Source: Bryobacterales bacterium (GTDB lineage: Bacteria; Acidobacteriota; Terriglobia; Bryobacterales; Bryobacteraceae). Taken from it: DNA of 64,000 bases. This document shows, piece after piece, positions 25,154-33,465 of the stretch. The translations under genes and the position numbers were made by a program. The stretch spans positions 153,053 through 217,052 of the forward strand of contig PLRS01000162.1 in NCBI GenBank assembly GCA_003164035.1. The letters are read 5' to 3'. The notes beneath the pieces are model-generated. The model was not told the origin of the DNA. It did no database searches and worked only from the letters and a program-made list of their open reading frames with translations. Every line of letters starts with the position of its first letter. The first letter of the stretch is position 1.

Positions 25154-26553
25154 GCGACCGAACCAGCGGGCGCACGGAACTGAAGCGGGACTTGGGCACG
25201 TGGGCCGCCAGCTCGATTGTGGTGGGCACGGTGATCGGCAGCGGCATCTTCCTGGTGCCGCACGATATGGTGGCGGCGGTGGGCTCTCCGGGGCTGGTTT
25301 TCGCGGTATGGGTATTCGGCGGCCTGCTCACGCTGGCGGGATCGTTGAGCTACGCGGAGCTGGCGGCGGCTTTGCCCGAAGCCGGCGGCGAGTACGCCTA
25401 TCTGCGGGAAGCCTACGGTCCGCTGTGGGGGTTTTTGTATAGCTGGACGCAGATGTGGGTGGCGAAGAGCGGATCGATTGCCACGCTGGCGACCGGATTC
25501 GCGATCTATCTGACGGCCTTCTTTCCCGCTCTCGATGGCGTGGTGTGGCGCGCGCCCGGGAGTAGCGGCCTGGAAATTCGCTACGGCCAATTGTTTGCCA
25601 TCGGGCTAATTCTGGCGCTGGCCTGGCTGAATTACTACGGGGTGAAATTGGGCGGCGAGGTGCAAACCGCGATTACGGTAGTGAAAGTCGCGCTGATTGC
25701 CGCCATCATCGTGGTGGGATTCGCCTTCGGGACGGCGCACGCGGCTGCGGGGCCGGGCGGCGCCCCGGTGGCCCATTGGGCGGGTTTTTCGGTGGCGCTG
25801 GTGGCTGCTTTGTGGGCCTACGACGGATGGAACAACGTGACCATGGTGGCGTCGGAAATCAAGAATCCGCAGCGCAATTTGCCGCGCGCGCTGATCGGCG
25901 GCACGCTGGCCGTAATTGCCATTTATATTCTGGCCAACGCCGCCTATTTCCGGGTGCTGAGCGCGGCCGAGGTGGGCGCCCATGCGCGCGTGGCGGGGGA
26001 AATGATGCAGCGCATCGGGGGCGCGCGCGGAGCCCAGGCGGTTTCGCTGGCGGCCATGATCAGCATTTTCGCCGCCCTCAACGGTTCTATTCTGAGCGGC
26101 GCGCGGGTACCCTACGCGGCGGCTCGCGACGGTTTGTTTTTTCACTCCTTCGCCAAAGTCAACGAACACTACCGGACGCCGGGAGCGTCGATCCTGTTTC
26201 TGAGCGCGTGGGCGGCGGTTCTAGTACTGACCGGAGGGTACCGGCACCTTTTCACACTGGTGATTTTCCCCAGTTGGCTGGTATATGGAATGTCCACCGC
26301 CAGCGTGATCGTGCTGCGGCGCAAACAGCCGGACTTGCCGCGGCCGTATCGGACCTTGGGCTACCCGGCGGTGCCGGCGGTATTTGTGTTGGTAGCGCTG
26401 GCTTTCATCGTTTCCACCTTATATAGCGCGCCGATGGAGTCCCTGGCGGGGGTTGGCCTGATTGCCCTAGGCTTGCCGTTCTACGCCTACTGGCGGCGCC
26501 AGGCAAGGGCAGATACTTCTACCCCGGAGAGTGCGCAGAAGTACGAAAATTGA
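25150..26553 (+). CDS. amino acid permease (APC superfamily)
   Basis: The 467-residue protein has 12 predicted helices and the APC substrate-binding motif SIVVGTVIGSGIFLVP in helix 1. ALWAYDGWNNVTMVASEIKN marks helix 6, typical of the LAT/cationic amino acid transporter branch. It begins in ATGA overlap with the symporter. It probably imports or exchanges neutral amino acids, by family only. A short AT-rich stretch and the next promoter follow. Confidence 0.92.
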   Translation: MSDRTSGRTELKRDLGTWAASSIVVGTVIGSGIFLVPHDMVAAVGSPGLVFAVWVFGGLLTLAGSLSYAELAAALPEAGGEYAYLREAYGPLWGFLYSWTQMWVAKSGSIATLATGFAIYLTAFFPALDGVVWRAPGSSGLEIRYGQLFAIGLILALAWLNYYGVKLGGEVQTAITVVKVALIAAIIVVGFAFGTAHAAAGPGGAPVAHWAGFSVALVAALWAYDGWNNVTMVASEIKNPQRNLPRALIGGTLAVIAIYILANAAYFRVLSAAEVGAHARVAGEMMQRIGGARGAQAVSLAAMISIFAALNGSILSGARVPYAAARDGLFFHSFAKVNEHYRTPGASILFLSAWAAVLVLTGGYRHLFTLVIFPSWLVYGMSTASVIVLRRKQPDLPRPYRTLGYPAVPAVFVLVALAFIVSTLYSAPMESLAGVGLIALGLPFYAYWRRQARADTSTPESAQKYEN

Positions 26554-26610
26554 GTTAGTACTGTATCGGTTTATTTAGGGGAATTTATTCATTCTCGGCA
26601 AAACTATTGT

Positions 26611-26639
26611 TTATTACTCTGGAATTAGAGGTGTATAAT
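26611..26639 (+). promoter_or_regulatory. putative sigma-70-type promoter
   Basis: TATAAT (26634-26639) is preceded after 17 bases by TTATTA (26611-26616). It lies in a locally AT-rich stretch, unusual in this GC-rich DNA. The AT-hook-like gene begins about 70 bases further on. Confidence 0.5.
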
Positions 26640-26706
26640 CAGGACAAAGGAAGTAGTCATTGGCAGGGTGGCAACTCCACTCGGCCACCGGGAGGGTCGA
26701 ACGGCT

Positions 26707-26940
26707 ATGATGGACGTGGCACACATCCTCGAGCAGCTCAAAGCAGAGCGCACGCAAATCGAAGAGGCAATCATCAGCCTGGAGCGGCTGGCACGGTCCC
26801 GCGGTCCGCGCCGCGGGCGGCCGCCAGCCTGGTTAAGTCAGCAATCCGATGCGGAACCGGCCGAAGTGAAGCGGCGCGGCAGACCGGCAAAGCAGAAAGA
26901 GTTGGTGGCGAGCGCTGGCCAAGCCAGCGCGGTGGCATAA
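26707..26940 (+). CDS. small basic protein with two AT-hook-like motifs
   Basis: The 77 residues start with a helical segment (MMDVAHILEQLKAERTQIEE, AIISLERLARS). Two basic motifs follow, GPRRGRPPAWL and KRRGRPAKQK. Both contain the RGRP core of AT-hooks, which bind the minor groove of AT-rich DNA. The start is the first of two adjacent ATGs. GGGAGGG lies upstream, with a rather long spacing. Similar helix-plus-RGRP proteins are frequent in Acidobacteria. A nucleoid or regulatory role is an inference. Confidence 0.65.
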   Translation: MMDVAHILEQLKAERTQIEEAIISLERLARSRGPRRGRPPAWLSQQSDAEPAEVKRRGRPAKQKELVASAGQASAVA

Positions 26941-26945
26941 GCGAG

Positions 26946-27001
26946 GGCTTTCAGCGATTGGCGCGCGGCAATCGGCTCGGTCCGGGCGATCGCTGAAAGC
27001 C
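26946..27001. terminator. hairpin with 13-bp perfect stem after the AT-hook gene
   Basis: GGCTTTCAGCGAT (26946-26958) pairs with ATCGCTGAAAGCC (26989-27001). The loop has its own GC-rich pairing. It contains the CTTTCAGC word shared with other repeats in the window. It may end transcription of the small gene, although there is no T-run. Confidence 0.5.
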
Positions 27002-27149
27002 TGTCTTCGGGCCGTGGCCGCCACTCGCGGTCGAGCATCGGTTCCTTCGGCTTCCCCAGCATCCCCATTCCGCCCACGCGCACGCGATATGTCTTATACT
27101 GATTTGCGAGCGTGCAACTTTGAATCGGGTTTGACGGGAGGAGACGGCG

Positions 27150-28667
27150 ATGAAGGAAACCACGTTTAGCCGGCGGCACTTTTTTTTCGGCTCGCTTCTG
27201 GCGGGAGCCGTTCCGGCGGGAGGGTTCGGCAGCACGGCATCGCTGCGCATGCTGGGATACAAGTCTCCGCTGGAGAAGCTGAATATCGCGTCGATCGGCG
27301 CCGGGGGCAAGGCTGCCAGCGACATTCGCGCCTGCGCGACGGAAAACATCGTGGCGTTGTGCGACGTGGACGACCGGCAGGCCGCGAAGACTTTTCGAGA
27401 TTTCGAGAAGGCCGTCAAATATAAAGATTTCCGCAAGATGCTCGACAAGGAAGACAAGAACATCGACGCGGTCATCGTCACCATTCCCGATCACATGCAC
27501 GCCATCGCGGCTACCTGGGCCATGGAGCGGGGCAAGCACGTCTATGTGCAGAAGCCGCTGACGCGCACCGTATGGGAGGCGCGTTCGCTGGCGGAGACGG
27601 CGGCCAAATACAAGGTCGCCACGCAAATGGGCAACCAGGGTTATTCGTGCGAGGGGACGCGGCAACTGGCGGAGATGCTCTGGGGCGGCGAGATCGGCGC
27701 GGTGACCGAGGTGCACGCCTGGACCGACCGGCCGATTTGGCCGCAGGGACTCACCGCGATTCCGCCCGCCGAACCGGTTCCGGCCACGCTCGATTGGGAC
27801 CTCTGGCTGGGCGCCGCCGAAACGCGGCCCTACACTTCGGGCGGCAGCGGCTATCCGAATGAATTCGACGGTTATTTCTATCAGCCGTTCAACTGGCGCG
27901 GCTTTTACGATTTCGGCTGCGGCGCGCTGGGCGACATGGCGTGCCACATTCTGGGCGCCGCCAACCTGGCGCTGCGCCTAAGCGCCCCGACGGCGGTGGA
28001 ATGCGTGAGCAAAGAGGGCACGAGTCCGTTCATGTACCCGACCAAATCCGTCATCCGCTACGATTTTCCGGCGCGGGGCGCCATGCCGCCGGTGAAGATC
28101 TACTGGTATGACGGTTTGAAGGAGACGCCCAAGATTGCGGGCGTGCCGGAGGGCGAGATTCTGGGCGATCCGCCGCATCGGACGCCTCCCAAAGACGCCA
28201 ACGGCAAGCCGATCCCCCCCGAGCCCACCGGATACAACGGCCACGTTTTCGACTGGACGGAATGGCAGAAAATGCGCGCCCAAGATCCGCCGGCGCGGAT
28301 GCCCACGCCCGACGGCAGCCTGTTCGTAGGCGAGAAGGGCATGATCACCACCGGCACCTACGGCGAAGATACGCGTCTGATTCCGGTCGAGAAGATGGCC
28401 GACTATCGCTTCCCGGAGCCGCTGCTGACGCGCTCGCCCGGCCATTACCGCGATTGGATTCGCGCCGCCAAGGGGGGCGAGGCGTCCTGCTCTAATTTCA
28501 GCATCGCCTCGCCCTTCGTGGAATGGATGCTGCTCGGGGTGATCGCGCTGCGGGTGGAAGGTAAGCTCGAATGGGACGCCGCCAGGATGCGCTTCACCAA
28601 CAATGCCGATGCCAACAAGTACCTGAAGCCGGCGTACCGCAAGGGTTGGGGGATAGGAAAGGCGTGA
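27150..28667 (+). CDS. Tat-exported Gfo/Idh/MocA-family oxidoreductase
   Basis: The protein starts with a twin-arginine signal (FSRRHFFFGSLLAGAVP) and continues with the NAD(P)-binding fold IASIGAGGKAASDIRAC. In the family motif that is usually EKP it reads QKPLTR. The 505-residue length and the C-terminal insertions match the large exported Gfo/Idh proteins abundant in Acidobacteria and Planctomycetes. These are thought to act on sugars or sugar-like compounds. GGAGGA precedes the ATG. It is a single-gene unit. The substrate is unknown. Confidence 0.92.
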   Translation: MKETTFSRRHFFFGSLLAGAVPAGGFGSTASLRMLGYKSPLEKLNIASIGAGGKAASDIRACATENIVALCDVDDRQAAKTFRDFEKAVKYKDFRKMLDKEDKNIDAVIVTIPDHMHAIAATWAMERGKHVYVQKPLTRTVWEARSLAETAAKYKVATQMGNQGYSCEGTRQLAEMLWGGEIGAVTEVHAWTDRPIWPQGLTAIPPAEPVPATLDWDLWLGAAETRPYTSGGSGYPNEFDGYFYQPFNWRGFYDFGCGALGDMACHILGAANLALRLSAPTAVECVSKEGTSPFMYPTKSVIRYDFPARGAMPPVKIYWYDGLKETPKIAGVPEGEILGDPPHRTPPKDANGKPIPPEPTGYNGHVFDWTEWQKMRAQDPPARMPTPDGSLFVGEKGMITTGTYGEDTRLIPVEKMADYRFPEPLLTRSPGHYRDWIRAAKGGEASCSNFSIASPFVEWMLLGVIALRVEGKLEWDAARMRFTNNADANKYLKPAYRKGWGIGKA

Positions 28668-28679
28668 GGGAGCGATCAG

Positions 28680-28752
28680 CCGTGAGCGGTCAGCTTCTTG
28701 GGGCCGCGGTGCGAGCGGTTTTGGCTGAAAGCTGAGCTGACCGCTGAAAGCT
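28680..28752 (+). repeat. TCAGC-type repeat, left copy next to the adenosine-kinase gene
   Basis: The stretch contains GAGCGGTCAGCTTCTTGG, GCGAGCGGTTTTGGCTG and AGCTGACCGCTGAAAGC. A related copy in opposite orientation follows the gene at 29237-29343. It ends one base before the ATG at 28754, leaving no ordinary ribosome-binding site. Confidence 0.75.
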
Positions 28753-28753
28753 T

Positions 28754-29236
28754 ATGGAATTAAAACTGGTGCCGCTCGAAATTCCCGAGGGCGTGAACCT
28801 GATCCTCGGGCAGAGCCATTTCATTAAGACGGTGGAAGACGTCTACGAGGCCATGGTGACGACCGCGCCGCAAAGCAAGTTTGGGGTGGCCTTCAACGAG
28901 GCTTCCGGGCCGTGCCTGACGCGGGTGGACGGCAACGACCCGGCGATGCGGGAACTGGCCGCGCGTCACGCTTCGGCCATCGCGGCCGGGCACACGTTCG
29001 TGGTGACGATGCGCGACGCGTACCCCATCAACGTGCTGAGCCGAATCAAGGATGTGCCGGAAGTGTGCGGCATTTTTTGCGCCACGGCGAATCCGCTCGA
29101 GGTCATCGTAGCCGAAAGCGGGCTGGGCCGCGGGATTCTGGGCGTCATCGACGGCGCGCCTCCCAAAGCGGTCGAAACTCCGGAAGACGCCGACCGGCGC
29201 CGGGCCTTTCTGAGGACGATCGGCTACAAGCGATAA
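28754..29236 (+). CDS. adenosine-specific kinase (DUF355 family)
   Basis: The 160 residues match the small archaeal-type adenosine kinase family (Pfam Adenosine_kin). Conserved parts are LGQSHFIKTVEDVYEAMVTT, KFGVAFNEASGPCLTRVDGN and EVCGIFCATANPLEVIVAES. Structures and assays of archaeal members show nucleotide binding; the bacterial role is unclear. The start codon follows a repeat directly, without a visible Shine-Dalgarno sequence. Repeats in inverted orientation flank the gene on both sides. Confidence 0.88.
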   Translation: MELKLVPLEIPEGVNLILGQSHFIKTVEDVYEAMVTTAPQSKFGVAFNEASGPCLTRVDGNDPAMRELAARHASAIAAGHTFVVTMRDAYPINVLSRIKDVPEVCGIFCATANPLEVIVAESGLGRGILGVIDGAPPKAVETPEDADRRRAFLRTIGYKR

Positions 29237-29343
29237 GCTTTCAGCGTCCAGGTCTCAGCGTTCAGCATTCAGCTCTCAGCGTTCAGCCAAAACCGCTCGC
29301 ATGGCAGCCCAAAAAGCTGATCGCTGAAAGCTGACCGCTGACG
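29237..29343 (-). repeat. TCAGC-type repeat, right copy in inverted orientation
   Basis: Several short CAGCGTTCAGC and CAGCTCTCAGC units are followed by CCAAAACCGCTCGCATGG and AGCTGATCGCTGAAAGCTG. The reverse complement resembles the left copy at 28680-28752 in content and order. Confidence 0.75.
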
Positions 29344-29356
29344 GCTTCTTTTGAAG

Positions 29357-29400
29357 ACCGCGGCGGCGCGCCATCCGACAATTGGCGCGCGCACCGCGGT
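29357..29400. terminator. strong GC-rich hairpin between convergent genes
   Basis: ACCGCGGCGGCGCGCCA pairs with TGGCGCGCGCACCGCGGT across a nine-base loop. It separates the adenosine-kinase gene from the convergent regulator gene and could end transcription from both sides. Confidence 0.5.
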
Positions 29401-29417
29401 GCGGCGGATTCTGTCTT

Positions 29418-30176
29418 TTAGTAGTGTCGGGAAACCATGGGGCGAACCGGCGTGGGGAAACGGGTGGGCGCTTCGGCGCGATCCATGGGTTTTTCGAGGA
29501 CCAGCGAGCGGAGGCCGGGCATCGGGGAGGCGCCGGCGCGGTGTCCTTTTTCAGCCACCGGCAGTTGACCGGTAGTGAGATTTTTCAGCCCGAATAAGGC
29601 CAATTCAAAGCGGTCTTTCACGCCTACTTTCTGGAAAAGGCGCGAAAGATAAACCTTCACGGTACCTTCGGAAATCATGAGGGTGGTGGCGATTTCCTTA
29701 TTCTTGAGGCCTTGCGAAAGCAAGCTCACCAGTTGCCCTTCGCGCTGCGTCAGGGCCACGCGGCGGGCGCACAGGAAGCTGTCGGTGAGGGCCTTTTCAA
29801 ACCATAATTCACCGGCCTGCACCTTTTGCAGACACTTTACCTGCAAATCGGTGGGCAGCGTTTTCCGCAAAATCCCGCGAACGCCCAGGCCCATGGCCTG
29901 AAACGCCAGCTCGGTTGAAATATTATTGACCCAAAGCACGATCTTGCTGCTCATCATGGCGTGCTTCATGTCGCTCAGCACGGCAAAGGTCACTTCTGGC
30001 GTCAAGTCCATGAGCACCAGGTCGGGAGCGCCCTCGGCGACCTGCTCCATCAAGCCGGTCACGGAGTTGCACGTTGGAAGAAGTTCGAACCCCTCAGCCT
30101 GCCGCAGGACCGATTCGAGTCCTTTGGCGAGGATGGGCTCATCGCTGTATAGAAGAATTCGCGTCATATTCTCCAC
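29418..30176 (-). CDS. response regulator with LuxR-type HTH
   Basis: The 252-residue protein has a receiver-like domain (RILLYSDEPILAKGLESVLR) with the phosphoacceptor candidate Asp in LVLMDLTPEV. A LuxR-type DNA-binding domain follows (LTQREGQLVSLLSQGLKNKE, then MISEGTVKVYLSRLFQKVGV). A 45-residue Pro- and Arg-rich tail ends it. No histidine kinase is adjacent. It diverges from the Tad pilus locus across about 490 bases of AT-rich DNA, so it is a good candidate regulator of pilus genes. That role is inferred from position. Confidence 0.88.
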   Translation of the reverse strand: MENMTRILLYSDEPILAKGLESVLRQAEGFELLPTCNSVTGLMEQVAEGAPDLVLMDLTPEVTFAVLSDMKHAMMSSKIVLWVNNISTELAFQAMGLGVRGILRKTLPTDLQVKCLQKVQAGELWFEKALTDSFLCARRVALTQREGQLVSLLSQGLKNKEIATTLMISEGTVKVYLSRLFQKVGVKDRFELALFGLKNLTTGQLPVAEKGHRAGASPMPGLRSLVLEKPMDRAEAPTRFPTPVRPMVSRHY

Positions 30177-30451
30177 CTATGAAACATCGGGTTCCGAAGA
30201 GATCGGAACCTATCATGGCAACGAATCGGATTTTTCCGTATTCGCCTGTCCCTGTCCTCTTGAATTGTCAGATTATTTACTTCGGTTGTCAATAGTATTT
30301 ACGGAAAAAAAATAGACCAATTAATGACTGATTTCGACTCCGCCGGCGGCGATGTTTACGGTTTCCATTTTTCTTTGTAACATAAACAAAACAAACATAC
30401 TATGTGGCAAATCATGGACTAGATAAAGCGGGTAAACAGGGGGATTAATCT

Positions 30452-30578
30452 GGTTAATAACGGTCCAATAACCCTTCCAATAAGGCAGGATGGGTGAGGT
30501 GTAATCGTTATCGGTTTTATCCCTTATTATTGGTAGGATTATCCCCTTACCACCACGTCAATTGGGTCGTTAATAACC
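30452..30578. promoter_or_regulatory. AT-rich structured region between the LuxR regulator and the Tad locus
   Basis: Between 30177 and 30662 I see no gene, and base composition drops to well below the surroundings. GGTTAATAACGGTCCAAT (30452-30469) and ATTGGGTCGTTAATAACC (30561-30578) form an imperfect inverted repeat. Nested inside are CCAATAAGG (30477-30485) and CCTTATTATTGG (30522-30533). Repeated TAATAAC/GTTATTA words suggest regulator sites. Promoters for both directions should lie here. Confidence 0.5.
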
Positions 30579-30662
30579 TTGGAATATACCGCGATATAGC
30601 CCATTTAGGATATTGATGCCGCACGTTTCGAGCGCTACAGTTTCGAGTGAGTCACAGGCCCG

Positions 30663-31049
30663 ATGAAGAATATCAACCGGCGCGAGAGTCCGCGAGTCGA
30701 GATTCAGCTCCGATGCCACGTCACGTCGCCGGCTGTTTGGGGGCGCGGCGCACTGTACACCGAGAACATCAGCCGCAGCGGCATGCTGGTGGCCTGGCGC
30801 GGCGAGGGCGGCTCGCTGCCGGCGCCGGCGGCGGGGCAAATCCTCACGATTGAGGTCGAACTGCCGGTGAATCATGGATTCGGTCAGAAGTGCCTGCACT
30901 GTCAGGGCACGGTGACGCGGGCGAGCGATACCGGGGAAGGATATCCGCTGGTGGCACTGCGGGTGAATTACATGGAATTCCGATCGTTTCACGATCGTCT
31001 GCGGGGCATCGAGGTTCTCGAGCCGGTGGCCAGCTCCTGGATGGCGTGA
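30663..31049 (+). CDS. PilZ-domain protein
   Basis: PilZ domains bind cyclic di-GMP through an RxxxR motif and a later (D/N)xSxxG. Here they are NRRESPRV near the N-terminus and TENISRSGMLVAW. The 128-residue protein is a stand-alone domain. As first gene of the Tad locus it could link pilus assembly to cyclic di-GMP. Its TGA overlaps the next ATG (TGATG). Confidence 0.85.
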   Translation: MKNINRRESPRVEIQLRCHVTSPAVWGRGALYTENISRSGMLVAWRGEGGSLPAPAAGQILTIEVELPVNHGFGQKCLHCQGTVTRASDTGEGYPLVALRVNYMEFRSFHDRLRGIEVLEPVASSWMA

Positions 31050-32731
31050 TGACAACCGAAACAGCCCGGCCTCAGTTCGCCTTCCGCCTGCTGCCTTCGC
31101 TGGGGGACATCGCCTTCCTCATGCCGATCGCCTTTCTGTTCGGCCGCTTGGGTGGCTTGTTGCGCCTGTTGGAGGACGGCGACACGGGATGGCACATCCG
31201 CACGGGACAATGGATTCTGGCACACCGCGCGGTGCCGTTCGAGGACATCTTCTCCTACTCGAAGGCGGGCAGCCCGTGGTACGCGTGGGAGTGGCTGTCG
31301 GACGTGTTTTTCGCCTGGCTCTACGGCTGGGGCAATCTGGCGGCGGTGGCGCTGTTAGCGATGTTGCTGCTGTCGGCGACGTTTGCGCTGCTCTACCGGT
31401 TGACGCGGCGCCGGGCCAACGTGCTGGTATCGGTTTTCGTCACCATGTCGGCCACCGCCGCCAGTTCGATTCACTGGCTGGCGCGGCCGCACCTGTTCAC
31501 GCTGCTGTTTCTGACCCTGTTCTACGCCGCTCTCGAGAACGTCCGCGCCGGCAAGCGGCGCCTGTGGGGAGTTCCCTACCTGGTATGGCTGCCGGTGGCG
31601 ACGGTGCTGTGGACCAATCTGCACGGCGGTTTCTTCGTGGGCATCGTGCTGATCGGGGCGTACGGGGCCGGCGAGCTGATCGCGAGCGCGCTGACCGCGG
31701 ACCGGGCCGAGCGGCTTTCCGCCTGGCGGCGGGCCGGGTGGTATTTCGCCTCGGCCGGGGCGGCGCTGGCGGCGAGCCTGGTCAACCCGTACACCTATCA
31801 CCTGCACGTTCACATGATCCAGTACCTGCGCGACCCGTTCCAGAACGACACCATCGACGAATTCCGGTCGGTGAGCTTCCACAGTTCGTGGGCGTTGTTC
31901 TACGAGGGACTGCTGGCTCTGAGCGTGGTGGCGACGATATGGTCGGCCTCGAAGAAGAGGTATGCCGAGGGTGTGGCGATGATGGCGTTTGCGCACGGCG
32001 CGTTGCTGGCCGCACGCAATATTCCGCTGTTCGTGGTGGTGGCCGCGCCGCCGGTGGCCGCGGTGGTGGAGGCGGCCGTCCGCCGCGTACCGGCTCTGGC
32101 CGTGGCCGGATGGCTGCGGCGGCTGGCGGAACGCTTCAACCGGCTGGCGGACGACACCGGCGAAACCGAACGCATCCCGCGCTGGCACCTGGCGAGCGTG
32201 CTAGGCGTAGGCCTTGTCGCGGCCTTGTTGTGGGCCCCCAATCCGCCGCCCAGGTTCCGCGCCGAGTTCGACCCCCAGCGCTTTCCGGCCAAGGCGGTGG
32301 AGCGGTTGGGGCACTACCGCTCGGCGCGAATCTTCACCCACGACCAGTGGGGCGACTATCTGATCTACCGGCTCTACCCGTCGCAGAAAGTCTTTCTGGA
32401 CGCGCGCAGCGATTTTTACGGTTCCGATTTCCTCAAAAAAGCGCTCGACGTGCTCAACGTGGCCGTCGGTTGGGACCGGACCCTGGCGCGTTTCGGCGTC
32501 GACACGATTCTGCTGCCTCCGGCCACGCCTTTAGCCGGGGCGCTGAAGGAATCCGCGCACTGGCGCGTCGACTACGACGACGGAGTAGCCATCATTTTCC
32601 GTCCGGCTGCGAGCGGCCGGAGTGAACAAGTTTCCGCGGCGGACGACCGCGGCGGAACAGGCCGTGGCCGCGAGGCCACGAAAACAAAGGCAAGCGATCG
32701 ATCGATACATCGACAGCAACCAAAGACTTAG
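31049..32731 (+). CDS. polytopic membrane protein within the Tad locus, GT-C-like
   Basis: The 560-residue protein has about ten hydrophobic helices. Near the N-terminus it has LRLLEDGDTGWHIRTGQWIL, a pattern resembling the first periplasmic loop of GT-C-type glycosyltransferases and related proteins, which carry a catalytic Asp there. The soluble tail has HDQWGDYLIYRLYPSQKVFL and DARSDFYG, seen in uncharacterised acidobacterial membrane proteins. It overlaps the PilZ stop and directly precedes the two Flp pilins, so pilin or surface glycosylation is a possible role. This is inference. Confidence 0.7.
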   Translation: MTTETARPQFAFRLLPSLGDIAFLMPIAFLFGRLGGLLRLLEDGDTGWHIRTGQWILAHRAVPFEDIFSYSKAGSPWYAWEWLSDVFFAWLYGWGNLAAVALLAMLLLSATFALLYRLTRRRANVLVSVFVTMSATAASSIHWLARPHLFTLLFLTLFYAALENVRAGKRRLWGVPYLVWLPVATVLWTNLHGGFFVGIVLIGAYGAGELIASALTADRAERLSAWRRAGWYFASAGAALAASLVNPYTYHLHVHMIQYLRDPFQNDTIDEFRSVSFHSSWALFYEGLLALSVVATIWSASKKRYAEGVAMMAFAHGALLAARNIPLFVVVAAPPVAAVVEAAVRRVPALAVAGWLRRLAERFNRLADDTGETERIPRWHLASVLGVGLVAALLWAPNPPPRFRAEFDPQRFPAKAVERLGHYRSARIFTHDQWGDYLIYRLYPSQKVFLDARSDFYGSDFLKKALDVLNVAVGWDRTLARFGVDTILLPPATPLAGALKESAHWRVDYDDGVAIIFRPAASGRSEQVSAADDRGGTGRGREATKTKASDRSIHRQQPKT

Positions 32732-32745
32732 GAGCGAACAAAAAT

Positions 32746-32928
32746 ATGACGTTCTTGCGTAACTTTTGGAACGACGAACAGGGGCAGGACCTCATCGAGT
32801 ACACCCTGCTGCTGGCATTCGTGGCTCTCGCCTCCGCGGCCCTCTTCATCGGCGCCGGTGGCAGTGTCAGTAAAATCTGGACCAGCGCCAACGCACAACT
32901 GGCGGCTGCGGCGACCAGCGCAAGCTAG
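32746..32928 (+). CDS. flp: Flp/Fap-type major pilin 1
   Basis: Flp pilins are the subunits of Tad pili. The 60-residue prepilin has a short leader and the processing region with the conserved EYTLLLAFVALASAALFI hydrophobic segment. The Glu at +5 and Tyr at +6 of mature Flp fit DLIEYTLL. The ribosome-binding site TAGGAGCGAACAA is shared with the second pilin. It differs from pilin 2 mainly at both ends. A hairpin follows the gene. Confidence 0.93.
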   Translation: MTFLRNFWNDEQGQDLIEYTLLLAFVALASAALFIGAGGSVSKIWTSANAQLAAAATSAS

Positions 32929-32942
32929 ATCGCCCATGCGGA

Positions 32943-32979
32943 CGGGCATGTCGACGAACGCGACCCTTCGGCATGCCCG
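32943..32979 (+). terminator. hairpin after pilin gene 1
   Basis: CGGGCATGTC (32943-32952) pairs with GGCATGCCCG (32970-32979) with one G-T pair. A very similar hairpin follows the second pilin gene, so both may protect the pilin mRNA 3' ends or limit read-through. Confidence 0.5.
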
Positions 32980-33101
32980 CTCGTAACCCAACAGGGTCTG
33001 GAAATATTACGGTGGCGTCGCCGAGGGGCGCACTTTCCGGCCTCTCGGGGTTTTGGAGACGAAATCGAGAGTGGCTAACGGCCTAGGAGCGAACAACAAT
33101 A

Positions 33102-33284
33102 ATGGCGTTCTTCGATAACTTCTGGAACGGCGAACAGGGGCAGGATCTGATCGAGTATACCCTGCTGCTGGCTTTCGTGGCTCTCGCTTCCGCGGCCCTG
33201 TTCATCGGCGCCGGAGGCAGTGTGCACAAAATCTGGACCAGCGCCAGCACGCAGTTGTCGTCGGCCGCGATGAGTGCCAGTTAG
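33102..33284 (+). CDS. flp: Flp/Fap-type major pilin 2
   Basis: This 60-residue prepilin has the same central block as pilin 1, from GQDLIEYTLLLAFVALASAA to IGAGGS, and differs at the N-terminal leader (MAFFDNFWNGEQ) and in the last 15 residues. The leader with the same ribosome-binding site suggests a gene duplication including the 5' region. Tad loci with several pilins are known; which one dominates cannot be told. Confidence 0.93.
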   Translation: MAFFDNFWNGEQGQDLIEYTLLLAFVALASAALFIGAGGSVHKIWTSASTQLSSAAMSAS

Positions 33285-33293
33285 ATCGCCGTG

Positions 33294-33330
33294 CGGGCAT
33301 GCCAGCCGAGGCGGTCTTCCGGCATGCCCG
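33294..33330 (+). terminator. hairpin after pilin gene 2
   Basis: CGGGCATGCC (33294-33303) pairs perfectly with GGCATGCCCG (33321-33330). The same stem follows pilin 1. No T-run is present, so it may be a stabiliser or attenuator that lets less mRNA reach cpaB. Confidence 0.5.
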
Positions 33331-33465
33331 TCATTCACGCGGGAGGGTTCGATTCGGGAGCGTCGCCGGGAACCGGAGATTCCGGCGCAGCCGCCTAGGT
33401 TCTGGAAACGATGTCCGGACGGGCTTCGGTCCGCCGGTTGGGGCGGAGTGGTGGGGTAAGACGAA

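Noticed and set aside
28680..29343. Insertion sequence around the adenosine-kinase gene
   Set aside because: There is no transposase and no clear target-site duplication, only degenerate repeats in opposite orientation.
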